The translations under genes were made by a program, and so were the position numbers. 64,000 nt of DNA from assembly GCF_003144115.1 (NCBI RefSeq), contig NW_020312022.1, positions 124,001 to 188,000 of the forward strand, read 5' to 3'. Shown here one piece after another: positions 1 through 11,386 of this stretch; positions within the stretch are counted from its first letter, which is position 1; each line of letters begins with the position of its first letter. The notes under the pieces were generated by a model, which searched no databases, was not told the origin of the DNA, and was given only the letters and a program-made list of their open reading frames with translations. The stretch comes from Tilletiopsis washingtonensis. Lineage: Eukaryota > Basidiomycota > Exobasidiomycetes > Entylomatales.

Positions 1-514
1 GCCGACTCGGTGCAGCTCATCATCCCGCAGAACCAGGTCGGCCGCAAGCACGACATCTACGTCGCCTGCCTCTCGAGCGCGCAAAATATCTGCGCCAACG
101 GCCTGTACGTCGCGCAGGTCTCGACCATTGTCGAGTCGTCGACGCCCGAGCTTGGTGAGTGCGGCCGAGAGCAGCAAGTGCGCACGCCTTCTGACCCTGC
201 CGCCACAGAGCTCAAGCCCGGACTGGACCTCCTCGGCCCCATCTACGAGAAGTGCGTGACACCTGCCCTGCGCTGACTCGTCCTTGCCCGGCTCACAGCT
301 CTCTCCCTGCAGGTTCCTGCAGATCTCGCCGCTCGAGGAGCCGATCAACTCGGGCGCCGACGACAAGATCTTCATCACGCGCTCGCTCGACTCGCAGAGC
401 CACTTCGAGTCGCTCGTCGACGACGTGCGGGACGTGTGGCGCCGCGCCACCGACGGAAAGCCGCTCGACCTCAAGAAGCGCGCCGAGGACGAGGGCGCGC
501 AGGTGCAGGCCTGA
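1..514 (+). CDS. GDI1: Rab GDP-dissociation inhibitor, 3' end only
   Basis: Rab GDI extracts prenylated GDP-bound Rab GTPases from membranes and recycles them through the cytosol. Three exons (1-154, 209-251, 313-514) join in phase to give the last 132 residues; the rest of a roughly 450-residue protein lies left of the window. Recognisable family blocks are SVQLIIPQNQVGRKHDIYV, ELKPGLDLLGPIYEKF and HFESLVDDV, which align with the C-terminal third of yeast and animal GDI. The two introns are 54 and 61 bases with GTGAGT/GTGCGT donors and CAG acceptors. The stop is TGA at 512-514. It is GDI rather than a Rab escort protein, because the close match continues through the C-terminal tail. Confidence 0.93.
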
Positions 515-760
515 GTGTCACGCGTAAGCGCGCTGCTTCTCCCTCGCCGTGCCGCTCGGGATGCCCCTCATTCATTTGTGTCTGTCCTCATATCCCTGTC
601 CCGCTCATCTCCCGCCTCGACGCGTGCAATTGATTGATCTGAAGACTGTATTGGCTGGACGAAGCGAGAAGGCAGCGGAAGGGGCAGGGAAGGGTATCTG
701 GCAGGCCGCAACGCCTTTGCGCGGCTTGCCGTTGGGCTGACGTCGACGAGCCGTGTACGC

Positions 761-2930
761 TCACACGGCCGCATAGCCCTGCCGTTGCCGCTCGGGCGCG
801 ACGATGCGGTCAAAGTCGGCCTGCGCCTCGGCGTCGTCGCCAAAGGGGTCGAGCTCGGCCTCGCCAATCTCGGGGCGGTGCGACGCGTTCCACTCGTACT
901 CCTCCTCCTCCTGGTCGCTGTCGCGCCAAGCAGAGCCGGGTGTGGGGCCCCAACGCTCGCGGCCCGTGGCGCCAATGCCGTGTCCTGGACCCAGACGCTG
1001 CGCCGCAACGTCGTTGTCTGAGTCAGAGCCGTAGTCGCTGTAGTCCGAGAGCGTGCTGTGCTGGCCCGTGGAGCGCGAGGGCGTCATGCCCGGCTGGCTC
1101 GGTCTGCGCGCGCGCAAGGAGTGAGCACGGACATCTCAAGTGCAGGCTGGCTGCGAAGACTCACCCGGCGTTGTCAAAGTCGAGATCGATCAGGTCGCGC
1201 ATCGCACCGCCGCCCTCGGCGCCCGAGCGCACGCTCGAGACGTAGCTGTTGTGGCGCTCGATGCGTGCGCGCTGCCGGTCCTGCAGCAAGTCGAGCTCGC
1301 CGTCGGGCGCGTTCATGCGCGCAGCGGCGATGCGCTTGCGCACCATCTCGATCTCCGCATCTTCGGCCTCGGCACGGTCGCGCTGCTTTTGCGCCGCGCT
1401 GCGCGTATCATCAATGAGCGCCAGCGGCGCCTCTTCGTCGCTGTCTGCGTCGGCCGGCTTGAGCAGCTGAGGGTGGAACGCAGTCAGCAGAGCGCCCGTA
1501 CGGCCGGCGCGATCTGCTACGCACCTTGTCGTACAGCTGCAGCGACAGGATGATCTGGTCGTTGGCCGAGATGAGGCCGCCAAGGAACTCCTCGTCGCGC
1601 ACAAGCTGCACTGTACGCCTGGCGTGAGCGGTTGCTCAAGCGAGCGCAGCACAGGGCGCACTCACCGTAGCGCACAATCTTCTTGCGCTCCGTCTTGACC
1701 TGGGCCAGGTAGCGCTGCACGCGCTCGTTGTCCGCCACCGACTCCTTCTCGCGGTTCACGTGCTGCAGCGCATTCACGAGCGACGTCGCGGCCTGCTGGC
1801 TCGTGGCCAGGCTCGAGAGGATCATCGGCTTTTCCTGGAGCGAAGAGGATCAGGCGACGTCTCTTGAGCACACACGTTCTGCTCACCTTCTGAAAGTCGA
1901 ACTTCTGCCGCGGCGCGCCCTTGTTCTTGGCGCGCTTCGCATCCTCCTCCTTCTGCAGGCGCTCGGCGGCCTTGCGGTCGGAGCGCACCTGGCGCTCGCG
2001 CTCCTCCTCCTCCTTGCGCTTGCGGTACGCCTCGGCGGCCTCGCTCTTGGCCTGCGCGTCCGACTTGCGTCCGCCGCCGCACGCCGCGTACAGGCCGGCG
2101 ACGTGCCGCATCGTCGGCTCGGAGCTGTACTGGTTCTGCCACGAGGCGAGCAGCCGCATGAGCTTGCGCCGCACCGAGGCATCGACGAGCGGGTCCTGCG
2201 ACATGAGCTTGATGCGGTCGGCAAGCTGCGGGTCGAGGAAGGACGCTGGAGAGGCGCGCAGAAGGGGCAGTGTGAGCGGCAGCTCAGCCGTGAGAGTCTG
2301 TCCAGCGCAGCGTGCCGATGCCCAGCTGGATGGCTCAGGACCCTCGCAAGAGAGCGAATAGCATGCTCTGCATCTGCACTCCGCTGCTTTGCTGTGGCTC
2401 CTCTGTCACTGGCTGTCATGCACTCACTCTGGTATCGCGGGCCGCAGTTCTCCACCGTCGCGCGCAGCATCTGTGCTCCACCCCAGCGTCAGCGCCAGCC
2501 TCTCCACACGGCATGCGCACCACTGCGACGCACCGTCAGCGCGCGCTTCTGGCCGTGCACGCTGCCGTACTTGAGCTTCTTGCGCAGCGCACGCGACGCC
2601 TCGGCGGGGCCCGTCGACTGGATGTTGATGGCCTCGACGAGCTCCGGGACGCTTTGGCAGAGACTGTGTCAGCTGGAAACGCCCGCGTGCGTGGAGGGCC
2701 GGGCAGCAAGCACGGTGGTGCCAGCGATGGACAGCATAGCCGAGGTACGAGCAGCTCTGTCATCGTCGTCTGTCGTCCGCACCACCACCGCCGCCCGCAC
2801 GCTCCCTGGGCCGCACGCACCCCTCGTAGTCGTCCTCGGCATACGAGTTTGCGCTGAGGCGGTCGATCCAGACGCTGACGGAGCTGAACGGCTTGCCGCC
2901 GTTGACGGCAGCCTCGAGGCGGTTGATCAT
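761..2930 (-). CDS. LSB5: VHS-GAT domain endosomal/actin adaptor, LSB5-like
   Basis: Lsb5-type proteins bind ubiquitin and actin-patch factors at the cortex and endosomes through a VHS/ENTH-like and a GAT domain. Eight exons join in phase: 2930-2821, 2663-2534, 2470-2428, 2245-1887, 1834-1666, 1610-1525, 1466-1165 and 1103-761, giving 513 residues. The VHS part is roughly residues 1-150, with blocks VPELVEAINIQSTGPAEA, RALRKKLKYG and LADRIKLMSQDPLVD. A charged K/E/R-rich helix follows, then a GAT-like helical region with QQAATSLVNALQHV and FLGGLISANDQIILSLQ. The tail is acidic and disordered. The intron at 2246-2427 is 182 bases, about three times its neighbours; joining straight across it restores RYQTSFLDPQLADRI, which fits the family, so I place no exon inside it. 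The start is the ATG at 2930. The gene ends about 250 bases from the convergent GDI stop. Confidence 0.82.
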
Positions 2931-3381
2931 GGCTGGTGGTGGATGCGGGGCAAGGAGAGAACGAGCCGGCGATGGCTGCGGGGTGGATGACAGCAGGAAG
3001 CAGGCCCGGCCACCCGGCTCGCCGATGGGGTCCAGCACCCAGCAGCTCCGCCCGCGCCCGCCAATCGGCGCGCCTGCGCTGCCGCGCCGTGCCTGCGCCC
3101 GCCAGCAGCGCACGGGCGCGGCACGGCACGACGGCGTCACCTCGCAGCATCGCACCGCCCCGCCATCATGCACCGTGCCTCGCTCCCTTCTACCTTCGCC
3201 GCGCGGTCTGCATCCCTCGCACCACACGCATCCACATCGCAGCCGTCACACAGTCGCATGGGAGAACACTCTGAATTTTCAACACGACGGACGGGAGATG
3301 CGGCGTGGGGAGAGGGTGGGCTGGGCGGGGCATGCCGTGTGGGTGGGCGAGAGCATGCACCGTCTAACTACGGCGAGCCAC
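2931..3381. other. Intergenic: LSB5 promoter and EF2 3' flank
   Basis: These 450 bases lie upstream of the LSB5 start and downstream of the EF2 stop, both on the minus strand. They must hold the LSB5 promoter and the EF2 polyadenylation site. I see no ORF with family resemblance, no tRNA and no clear TATA box. Confidence 0.5.
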
Positions 3382-6240
3382 TTAGAGCTTGTCGTAGTAC
3401 GTGTCCAGCGGCGGCACCTCGGGCTTGAGGCCCTTGCGCGTGCGGATGCTCGTCACGAGGCCGTCGTACTTGCTCGGGTTCACGACCTGCCACTGCGCGA
3501 ACACGCACTGCGGGAACGCCTTGCCGCCCGTGGCCTGGCGCAGTGCCGCGTTGAAGCCGAACGACTCGGCGACGGGCAGGTAGCCCTTGACGGTGACCAT
3601 GGGGGTGCCGGGGCGCTGCTCCTCGTGGAACACCTGGCCGCGGCGCGTGTTGAGCGTGCTGTAGATGCCGCCCAGGCCGTCGATGTTGCACTGGATCTCG
3701 ACGAGGAAGAGCGGCTCCTGCAGCGCCGGCTCGGCGAGCATGGCTGCGGCGTAGCACACGCGACGGCACGTGGGGATCAGCTGGCCGCCGCCACGGTGGA
3801 TGGCGTCGGTGTGCAGCGTCACGTCGAGGATGTTGAAGCGCACGCCGCGCATCGGCTCCTCGGCGCACGGGCCCTCCTTGGTGGCCCACTGGAAGGCGGC
3901 GACGCACGAGTCCTTGATCTCGTTGAGGTACTGCACACCCTTGGTCGTGTCGACGAGCAGGTTGGCGCCCGTGACCTCGGGGCCGAAGCACCAAATTTTG
4001 CGGGCGTCGGTGACGTCCCAGCCGTACTCGTCGGCGAGGATGCGGGCGCGCGCCTTGAAGTCGTCGCGCGGCGTCATCTTGCCGTCCTCGATGAGGCGCG
4101 TGAGCTCCTCGTCGAGCGGCGCAGCCGTCATGTAGAGACGGTTGTGCTTGTTCTGCGACTTGGACAGCGCCGTCATGCTCGACTCGGCCATGACCGTCTC
4201 GCGGTAGCCGACGACGGGGTCGGAGATCTTGAGCGGGATCTGCGCGTGGTCCTCCTCGAGGTCCTTGAGGCAGATCTCGAGGTGGAGCTCACCGGCACCG
4301 GCGACGATGTGCTCGCCGGTCTCGTTGATCCACGCCTGCACGCACGGGTCCGACTTGGTGAGGCGCTTGAGGCCCTCGACGAGCTTGGGCAGGTCGTTGG
4401 CGTTCTTGACCTCGACGGCGACCTGCACGACAGGCGACACGGAGAACTTCATCACCTTCATGTTGTGCGCCGTCTCGCTCGACGTGAGCGTGCCGCTCTT
4501 GAGCAGGAACTGGTCGACACCGACGAGGCCGAGAATGTTGCCCGCGGGGCAGTCCTCGATGGGCTCGATGTAGCGGCCCATCATGAGCACGGTGCGCTGG
4601 ATCGACTTGACGAAGAGGTCGTCCTTCTTGCCCGGCACGTAGTTGGGGCCCTGGATGCGGATCTTGGGGCCGGAGCGGATGGTGCCGGAGAAGATGCGGC
4701 CGAAGGCGTAGAAGCGGCCCTTGTCCGACGTGGGCACCATCTTCGAGACGTAGAGCATGAGCGGGCCCTTGGCGTCGCAGTCGCGAATGCCGATGGCCGA
4801 CTCGTCGTCCATGGGGCCCTCGTACAGCGTCTCGACACGGTAGCGCTGCGCCGTCACGGGCGACGGCAGGTTGATGACGATCATCTCGAGGAGCGCGTCG
4901 CCGGCGGGCAGGAACTTGCGCATGATGACCTTGAGCAGCGCCTTGCCCTCGAGGTCGCGCTCGTCGCTCGTGAGCGGAATCTCGAGCTTCTCGACGATCT
5001 TGGCCGTCTCCTCCTTCTTGAAGTTCATCACCGAGTCGAAGATGCGGAAGATGGGGTCGAGGATGAACATGTTGAAGGCGCGCTCGAGCGGCTTGCCGTC
5101 GGCGTCCTCGCCCTTCGTCGTCCACTTCTTCGTCTTCGGGTTGAAGAAGTTGTCGCCCCACAGCTTGCTCATCATCTTCTCCTTGTCGACGCCGAACTTC
5201 TTCGAGTAGCGGTTGGCGAACTGGATGAGCGTGAAGGCCCAGCCGTGCAGGCCCGAGGCGAACGACACGGTGCCCTTCTCGGGCAGCACCTGCGAGTCGC
5301 CGAGCACGGGGTCGTTGTACGTGGCGATGACGACGTTGACGCTCTCAATCGTGCGCTGGAAGCTCTGGTAGAGGTCCTCCTTGGTGACCTGCAGCTCGAG
5401 GAGCGCACGGTCGACCTTGTTCAGGCACACGACGGGCTTGATGCGCTCCGTCAGCGCCTGGCGCAGCACCGTCTCGGTCTGCACGCAGACACCCTCGATG
5501 CAGTCGACGACGACGAGCGCGCCGTCGGTGACACGCAGCGCGGCCGTGACCTCGGACGAGAAGTCGACGTGGCCGGGCGAGTCGATGAGGTTGATCAGGA
5601 ACTCGTTGCCTGGCGGTGCGCGGGTGAGTGAGCGTGCCTCGGCACACGCAGGCGCGCGCACGCACCGTTCGACTTCTGCGAGATCATCGTCAGGTCCTTG
5701 GGGTCCATGGGGAAGTACATGGAGATGGCCGTCGACTTGATGGTGATGCCGCGCTCCTTCTCGTCGTCGCGCGTGTCGGTGAAGCGCATCTCACTGCGGG
5801 CACGTCAGCGCCACGTCTCGACTGCCCTCTCCACGCGCACTCACCCGGCCTTGGCGCCGGCGATAATGCCGGCCTTGGACACGAGCGAGTCGGTGAGCGT
5901 CGACTTGCCGTGGTCGACGTGGGCAATGACGGACATGTTGCGGATGTTCGTGGGCTTGTCCATGAGGCCACGGATCTGGCGCGGGGTGTGAGCACCACGG
6001 CGGCCTCTGCTGCCCGTGCACACTGTCCAGCACTCACCTCGTCAACGGTGAACAGCACCTGCGGGACAGCACGGCATCAGCTCGGGCTCGCACACATTTC
6101 TGCACCTGCGCTGAGCTGCGTGTCTGCACGCCGTATCGCCCTCTCTCTGCACCGGCACTCGGCGCACTGGCAGCGATGCAGAGAGCAGCACGGGCGCATG
6201 CAGCACACGCAGCGCAGCGCAGGTGTGCACGACGCACCAT
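3382..6240 (-). CDS. EFT1: Translation elongation factor 2 (eEF2)
   Basis: eEF2 is the GTPase that moves tRNA and mRNA through the ribosome after peptide transfer. Five exons join in phase: 6240-6238 (the ATG alone), 6058-6038, 5975-5845, 5793-5666 and 5609-3382, for 836 residues against 842 in yeast. The N-terminus reads [16 protein letters not shown]. The GTP-binding motifs are AHVDHGKST (P-loop), DSPGHVDF (G3) and NKVD (G4). Domain IV carries [13 protein letters not shown], whose His just before the RGGG is the diphthamide residue that diphtheria-type toxins modify. The C-terminus is DTYYDKL. A C-rich pyrimidine tract on the coding strand sits just upstream of the ATG, as expected for a strongly expressed translation gene. 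The long + strand open frame across this gene is a codon-bias shadow. Confidence 0.96.
6238..6240 (-). other. EFT1: EF2 first coding exon: initiator ATG alone before intron 1
   Basis: On the minus strand the ATG at 6240-6238 is followed immediately by GTGCGT, a normal donor. The next exon starts after a CAG acceptor at 6059 and reads GTGCTGTTCACC, giving M-V-L-F-T, as eEF2 should begin. No in-frame ATG exists in the second exon, so the start has to come from upstream. The intron is 179 bases (6059-6237). Confidence 0.75.
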
Positions 6241-8150
6241 GATGGGCGGTTCGGATGGGGGGGGAGGATGGGCGGGGTAGGGGAGGGGGGAGGGGGGAGG
6301 GTGGCAAGAAGGAGCGCGCCCGCCGCCGCGCCAGGAATTCGCCTGCCGGCGCAGAGCGAGAGGAGATGCGCGCCCTGCAGCGCTGCACCTCGCGCCTCCT
6401 CGGCCAGCGCCAGCCAGCCGCCGCCGAGCCAACTTCTTGCCGGCGGCGGCGGGGCCAGCGCCAGCCCAAGCGCCGTGCTGGCGCTGCATGCAGGCAGAGA
6501 AAGCCCCTCGGCTCCACGTGGCGGCAGACGCGCACCGGGAGTCGCACGCGCGCGCCTCGGCCCACCCCGACGCTGTTCCCACCCGCCCTCGTCCAGCCCT
6601 CGCCCCTCCCTTGCCCGGCCTGAGCGTCCGTCATGGTGACTCGTGCGCAGCACCTGACACAGACAGGGCGGCGAGAGTGCGGGGGTAATGCAGAGGTGCC
6701 AATGAGCTGTCTCAGCAGGCGTCTGTGCGTGCGTGTGCCTTGTCCGCCGTGGCACCTCAAGGCTCGAGTGCTGCCTCTTGTCCTGCTGATGGTCCGCAGA
6801 CAAGGCAAGCTAGAGTGCCAACACGGGCACAACCCCGCTGGCTCGAGGGCCTCGAGCAGAACGGTCGACCAGCGCTGAGCTTCTGACGAGGCCTTGTTGA
6901 CGTTGTGGAGAGCAGATCGCCTTGCCGACCCCGCATCCGCTGCTCGATCTTCCGCTGTCTCGGCGTGCACGAGCCTCCGGCGAGATCGTCATGCCCCGAC
7001 TCGTCGCCACCGCACGGGCCCTTTGCGGCTGCGAGCAGCGCGCGATGGCACAAGCACAGCTAGAGCGAGATATCGAGCATAAACGCAGCGCTGCTCGGGT
7101 GCTGCGCAGCCAGCAAGAAGCAGAGGCAGCGTGACCCCTTGACGAGCGGCGGCGCGGCGCAGACGCAGCTCAGGCGCGCCGGGCGTTTCGCGCGCCACGC
7201 CCTGCGCCCACCGCCAGCGCCGGCACCGCTCTGCTGGCCATCGCAGCATGGACTGGACTGCACAGACCGCCGCACCAGGGACCAGACGGCGCTCCCGACT
7301 CCAAGCCTAAGCGGCCCGTGCTCGCCGCTGGTGGCGAAGACTGTGCGCCGCAAATCTCCAAGGGGCGGCCAGACGGCGAGCAGCACGTTCGCGCACCTTG
7401 GCGCGAATACAGATCCGAGTGGCCCGAATTAGCCTTTGAGGGTGGGACCGGGCGCAAGTTGTAGTGCCGCAAATACACGCCCTCCAGCGAGCGGTTGCGG
7501 CCGGCGGCGGGCGGGTCGGGCGCGACACTGGCGGTGTGCCTGGCCCTCGGGCTGAGCTGACTTCGCCTTAGGAGCGAGATGCATGCAGCAGCGCGCGGCG
7601 GGCGGCGTGCGGCGTGCGTGCTGCTGGCGTGCGCGGCGCGGCGCGGTGCGGTGTCGGTCGCTGAGCGTGCTGCCTGCGCCCTGCGTGCTGCGTGCTGCGT
7701 GCTGCTGCCTGCTGCCCGCGCCCGCTGTCGTCGTCGCTGGCTGTCCGTTGCGGCGGCGGCGCGGCGGTGCGCTTTGCATCTCGCTCTGTCTGCTGCTCGT
7801 CCCTCTACCCACTCCTCCTCTCACTCCCCGCCGCCGTACCGTCGCACCCATCACCTACGCCTGCGCACGGCGTCTTGCCTCGGCGCTCCTCTCCTCTCCC
7901 CCATCTCCCGCTCGCGCCGCGCCCAGCTCGCCGCCCAAACACCTCGTGGCGCAGCCCTCTCTACGCTCTCCGCCGCTGCGCGCGCCTGCACTCTCCCGAG
8001 CCTTGCGCTGTGCGTGGCCCACACTGCGTGCATCACACACGACGCACTTGCTCACACTCACTGACCATCACAGACCTGTCTCTGCTGCTGCTCGCCGCCA
8101 GCACAACAGCCACACCCACTACCACCGCCCCCTCTCGACCCTAGCCCATC
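6241..8150. other. Intergenic: divergent EF2 / CK1 control region
   Basis: This 1.9 kb gap separates the divergently transcribed EF2 (-) and casein kinase (+) starts. Apart from the G-run tract near EF2 and a C/T-rich stretch at about 7790-8150 leading into the kinase ATG, which looks like a fungal core promoter and 5' leader, I see nothing that resembles a gene. The open frames here are GC-driven and show no family motifs. Confidence 0.55.
6257..6302 (+). repeat. G-run tract in EF2 leader/promoter
   Basis: About 46 bases that are almost all G with A and T spacers, containing at least six runs of three or more G on the + strand. It lies some 15 to 60 bases upstream of the EF2 start codon, so on the EF2 coding strand it is a C-rich pyrimidine tract. 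It is capable of G-quadruplex pairing on the template strand. Confidence 0.75.
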
Positions 8151-10531
8151 ATGGATCTCCGTGTCGGCGGCAAGTGAGTCACGCGCCCATCGGCCTCAGC
8201 AGAGACCACCGGCGACAGCCACGCAGCACTGCGGTGCATCACAGCGAGTCCACAGGCAGCAGACATGGCATGTGCAAAGCGGCGACGCCTCGCTCAGGGC
8301 CACTGCCGGGCGCTGCAGGCTGCGCCGCGGCTGGCGTGTTTGGCACAGCGAGCGGCCGCCAGCTGCCGGCGCAGACGCTCTGCGAGACGCACTTCGCTGC
8401 CTGGCAAGCTCGGCACATGCGTTGCCTCTCGCCCACACGGTCGCTGCCTCGGCCATCGCACGCTGCTCAGCGGCCTTTTCGAGCGGCACGGTCGGCTCGG
8501 GCCCTCGATGCGCTTTGGCACGGGGGATGGCGCAGTCAGCCCGCCGCACGGCGCAGCCACGACAGACGCTTCGTCGAGGTGCAGGAGGCGACGGCGCACT
8601 CGCATGCACGAGCGTGTCCCGAGTGCGCTGTTCCCTGCAGCACGTCGCAGAGCGAGTGGTCGCCAGGCGCAGCACCGTGCGCCGCGCGCAACGGCGCGCA
8701 CGAGCCTGCACCTGCTCGATGCACAGCGAGCCATCTGCTCGCCGTCGCTGGCACAGCTGTCCGGCTGCTTCGCTGCGTCGATGTCCTGTCGTTCGCAGCG
8801 ATGCGCTCGGGTGCAGCTGCTGCTGCGCTGCTCGGTCTTGGTCGTGCTGCCCGATGCCCCTTGCGTTGCATTGCTGACAATCTGACCACCCTCTCCTCAC
8901 CCTTCTCGCACTTCTCCTTCTGCAGGGTGAGCACGCACGCATGCCGCATGACCACGCCGCGCATAGACTGACCACTCTGCCTGCGCAGTACCGCATCGGC
9001 AAGAAGATCGGCTCCGGCTCGTTCGGCGACATCTACCTGGGCATCAACATCATCTCGGGCGAGGAGGTGGCGATCAAGCTCGAGTCGATCAAGGCCAAGC
9101 ACCCGCAGCTCGAGTACGAGGCCAAGGTGTACAAGACGCTCGCCGGCGGCGTCGGCGTGCCCTTTGTCCGCTGGTACGGCCAGGAGTGCGACTACAACGC
9201 CATGGTCATTGACCTGCTCGGCCCGTCGCTCGAGGATCTCTTCAACTTCTGCAACCGCAAGTTCTCGCTCAAGACGGTGCTGCTGCTCGCGGACCAGATG
9301 GTGAGTGGCGCGGCGGGTGTGCGAGCGGTCAGGACGTGGACCATTGGCGCCACGGCGAGGGCTGTAGATTTGCGGCCGCACCTCGCCTACTGGTGCGTCG
9401 CGAGTCGCTCGGACACGACGGCTGACGCCATCGCGCGCCCAGATCTCGCGCATTGAGTACATCCACTCGCGCAACTTCATCCACCGCGACATCAAGCCCG
9501 ACAACTTCCTCATGGGCATCGGCAAGCGCGGCAACCAGGTCAACGTCATCGACTTTGGCCTGGCAAAGAAGTACCGCGACCCCAAGACGCACCTCCACAT
9601 TCCGTACCGCGAGAACAAGAACCTCACGGGCACCGCGCGCTACACGTCGATCAACACGCACCTGGGTGTCGGTGAGTGGCCTGCGCAGACGCGCGGAGGT
9701 GGAGTTGGAGAGCGAGAGCGGCGAGGCGTGGTGCGATCGCGCTTTGCGCCCGAACGGAGTGCGCGCGATGTGCACAGCGACGTCTGCGCTCTGTCTGCAC
9801 CCGCACGTCACGCACACTGCTCAGGCTGCGCTGCGCCTCGTGACAATGCGTCCACCTACGCGCGCTGTGTCCGAGCGAGGCCACCGCTGGCCAGAGGCAG
9901 CACCATGCGCGCCACGACACCATCCCTTTAGCTCGCTGCTGACATGCTCCCGCCCGCAGAGCAATCCCGCCGCGACGACCTCGAGTCGCTCGGCTACGTG
10001 CTGATGTACTTCCTGCGCGGCTCGCTGCCGTGGCAGGGCCTCAAGGCGGCGACGAAGAAGCAGAAGTACGACCGCATCATGGAGAAGAAGATGACGACGC
10101 CGACGGAGCTGCTGTGCCGCGGCTTCCCGTCGGAGATGGCCATCTACCTCAACTGCTGCCGCTCGCTGCGCTTCGACGACAAGCCGGACTACTCGTACCT
10201 GCGCAAGCTCTTCCGCGACCTCTTCGTGCGCGAGGGCTTCCAGTACGACTACATCTTCGACTGGAGCATCCAGCAGCGCACGGCCGACGAGGCGCAGAAG
10301 GCAGAGAAGATGGCCAGCAGCGGCGCCGCCGGCGGAGGCGCGCAGCAGGGCCTGGCGCAGCTGCCGCGCCGCAAGGTGCTGGCGCAGGGCGACGAGGAGG
10401 ACCCGGCGGCACAGGCGCACAAGGATGCGTCGCGCATCACGCAGCAGGGCGGCAACTCGTACCAGCTGCAGGGCCAGCCGGGCTCGTCGGTGCGCCAGAC
10501 GCGCCCTGCCGAGAAGCAGCAGTGGTACTAG
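8151..10531 (+). CDS. HRR25: Casein kinase 1, HRR25/CK1-delta type
   Basis: This Ser/Thr kinase acts in DNA-damage signalling, ribosome maturation, vesicle traffic and autophagy in fungi. Coding pieces are 8151-8173, the single base 8926, 8989-9300, 9443-9671 and 9960-10531; lengths sum to 379 codons (378 residues). The N-terminus [18 protein letters not shown] is near-invariant in the family and fixes the start. The glycine loop is [11 protein letters not shown], the catalytic loop HRDIKPDN has its Asp at residue 128, and the DFG motif and the CK1 signature SINTHLG are present. The C-tail is Gln/Ala-rich and short. It lacks the terminal Cys pair seen in membrane-anchored YCK-type kinases, which supports the HRR25 type. 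The first intron is 752 bases, far longer than others here. Confidence 0.95.
8926..8926 (+). other. HRR25: Predicted one-nucleotide exon in the CK1 gene
   Basis: Exon 1 ends ...GGC GGC AA before GTGAGT at 8174. The next homologous exon starts TAC CGC ATC at 8989 after CAG. One G is missing between them to make K-Y. At 8921-8932 the sequence is tgcag-G-gtgagc: an acceptor, one base, then a donor. A CTGAC branch site and pyrimidine tract precede the acceptor, and the 62-base intron that follows (8927-8988) has its own CTGAC and CAG. Including this G gives [12 protein letters not shown] exactly and makes the whole CDS a multiple of three. Confidence 0.72.
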
Positions 10532-11386
10532 GCTGGCCCCGCGTGACCGCGCCGCCAGCCGGCGTCGCGGCAGCTCCGCAAGTCTTGCAAGTTCGCGTTT
10601 CGAGGAGGATGTGGTAGATCGCCGCCGCACGGCAGGATCCGAGCCCGACGACGAGCGTCGCGGCGTGCGGACGTCGATGGACCGTGCGCGGATGGGAGAC
10701 GGGCGGCAGCGCCGCCGTGAGAAGAGGGACGGGACTTTCCGCGTGTCAACGCGAGGGCGCCGCTGGATGTCATCCGGCTGCCGTCGACACCCCAACCCTC
10801 TCCCTCTCTCTCAACGCACTCGTCACGAGGACGCGCGGGCGGGCCAGGAGAGACGTGAGGCATACATGAAGGACGATAGAGTTCCGCTCCTCTCCCTGCA
10901 CGCTCGCGCGTCTTCTCTGCTCGCGCCTCCTCCATCTTCCTGCGTCTCATCGCTTCGCCGCCGCTGCCAGTCTCTGCGGCGGCGAGACGTCCTGCATCCC
11001 ACGACCTCCGTAACGACCTCCGCGACGACCCTCCACCCCTCGGCCCGCCACGGCCCTCCCATCCCCACCACCGCTTCGCCTCTCCCCCGCTCTGGCGCCC
11101 CGCATCTCGCTCACTCAGAGCTGGTGCGGCCGCTCGTCTCGCCTGCCCCATCCCACCCGCCCCCACGGTCCTTTCAGTCGCTCCCACCCTTTCCACATCT
11201 CGTTCCGCGCGCGCGCATTCTCGTCGCCATCAGTGCCCCTCGTGTTGCCGACCTCATCACACCACATGTGTCTCTTGTCCATGCGTCAATCCCCACTTTC
11301 TCGACTCAGTGTTGTGTGTGTGACAGGTGCTGGAGTGACATGAAGGAGGAGACGCAGTAGGAGGAGGGACATCGAGAGGCTGGGCT
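10532..11386. other. Intergenic between convergent CK1 and IES1; pyrimidine-rich
   Basis: This 855-base interval lies between two 3' ends. From about 10880 to 11330 the + strand is strongly C/T-rich with short A/G interruptions, like the leaders and promoters found upstream of genes elsewhere in the window. No coding frame with family resemblance is present. It must contain both polyadenylation sites. Confidence 0.5.

Noticed and set aside
2246-2427. A small extra exon inside the long LSB5 intron
   Set aside because: Direct joining of the flanking exons keeps frame and gives RYQTSFLDPQLADRI, which fits the VHS domain. Candidate exons gave stops or poor sequence.
2893-5631. A 912-codon open frame on the + strand
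   Set aside because: It lies antisense to EF2. Strong GC bias at the third codon position removes stop codons from the opposite frame, and its Val/Leu/Arg/Glu/Asp-rich product has no family motif.
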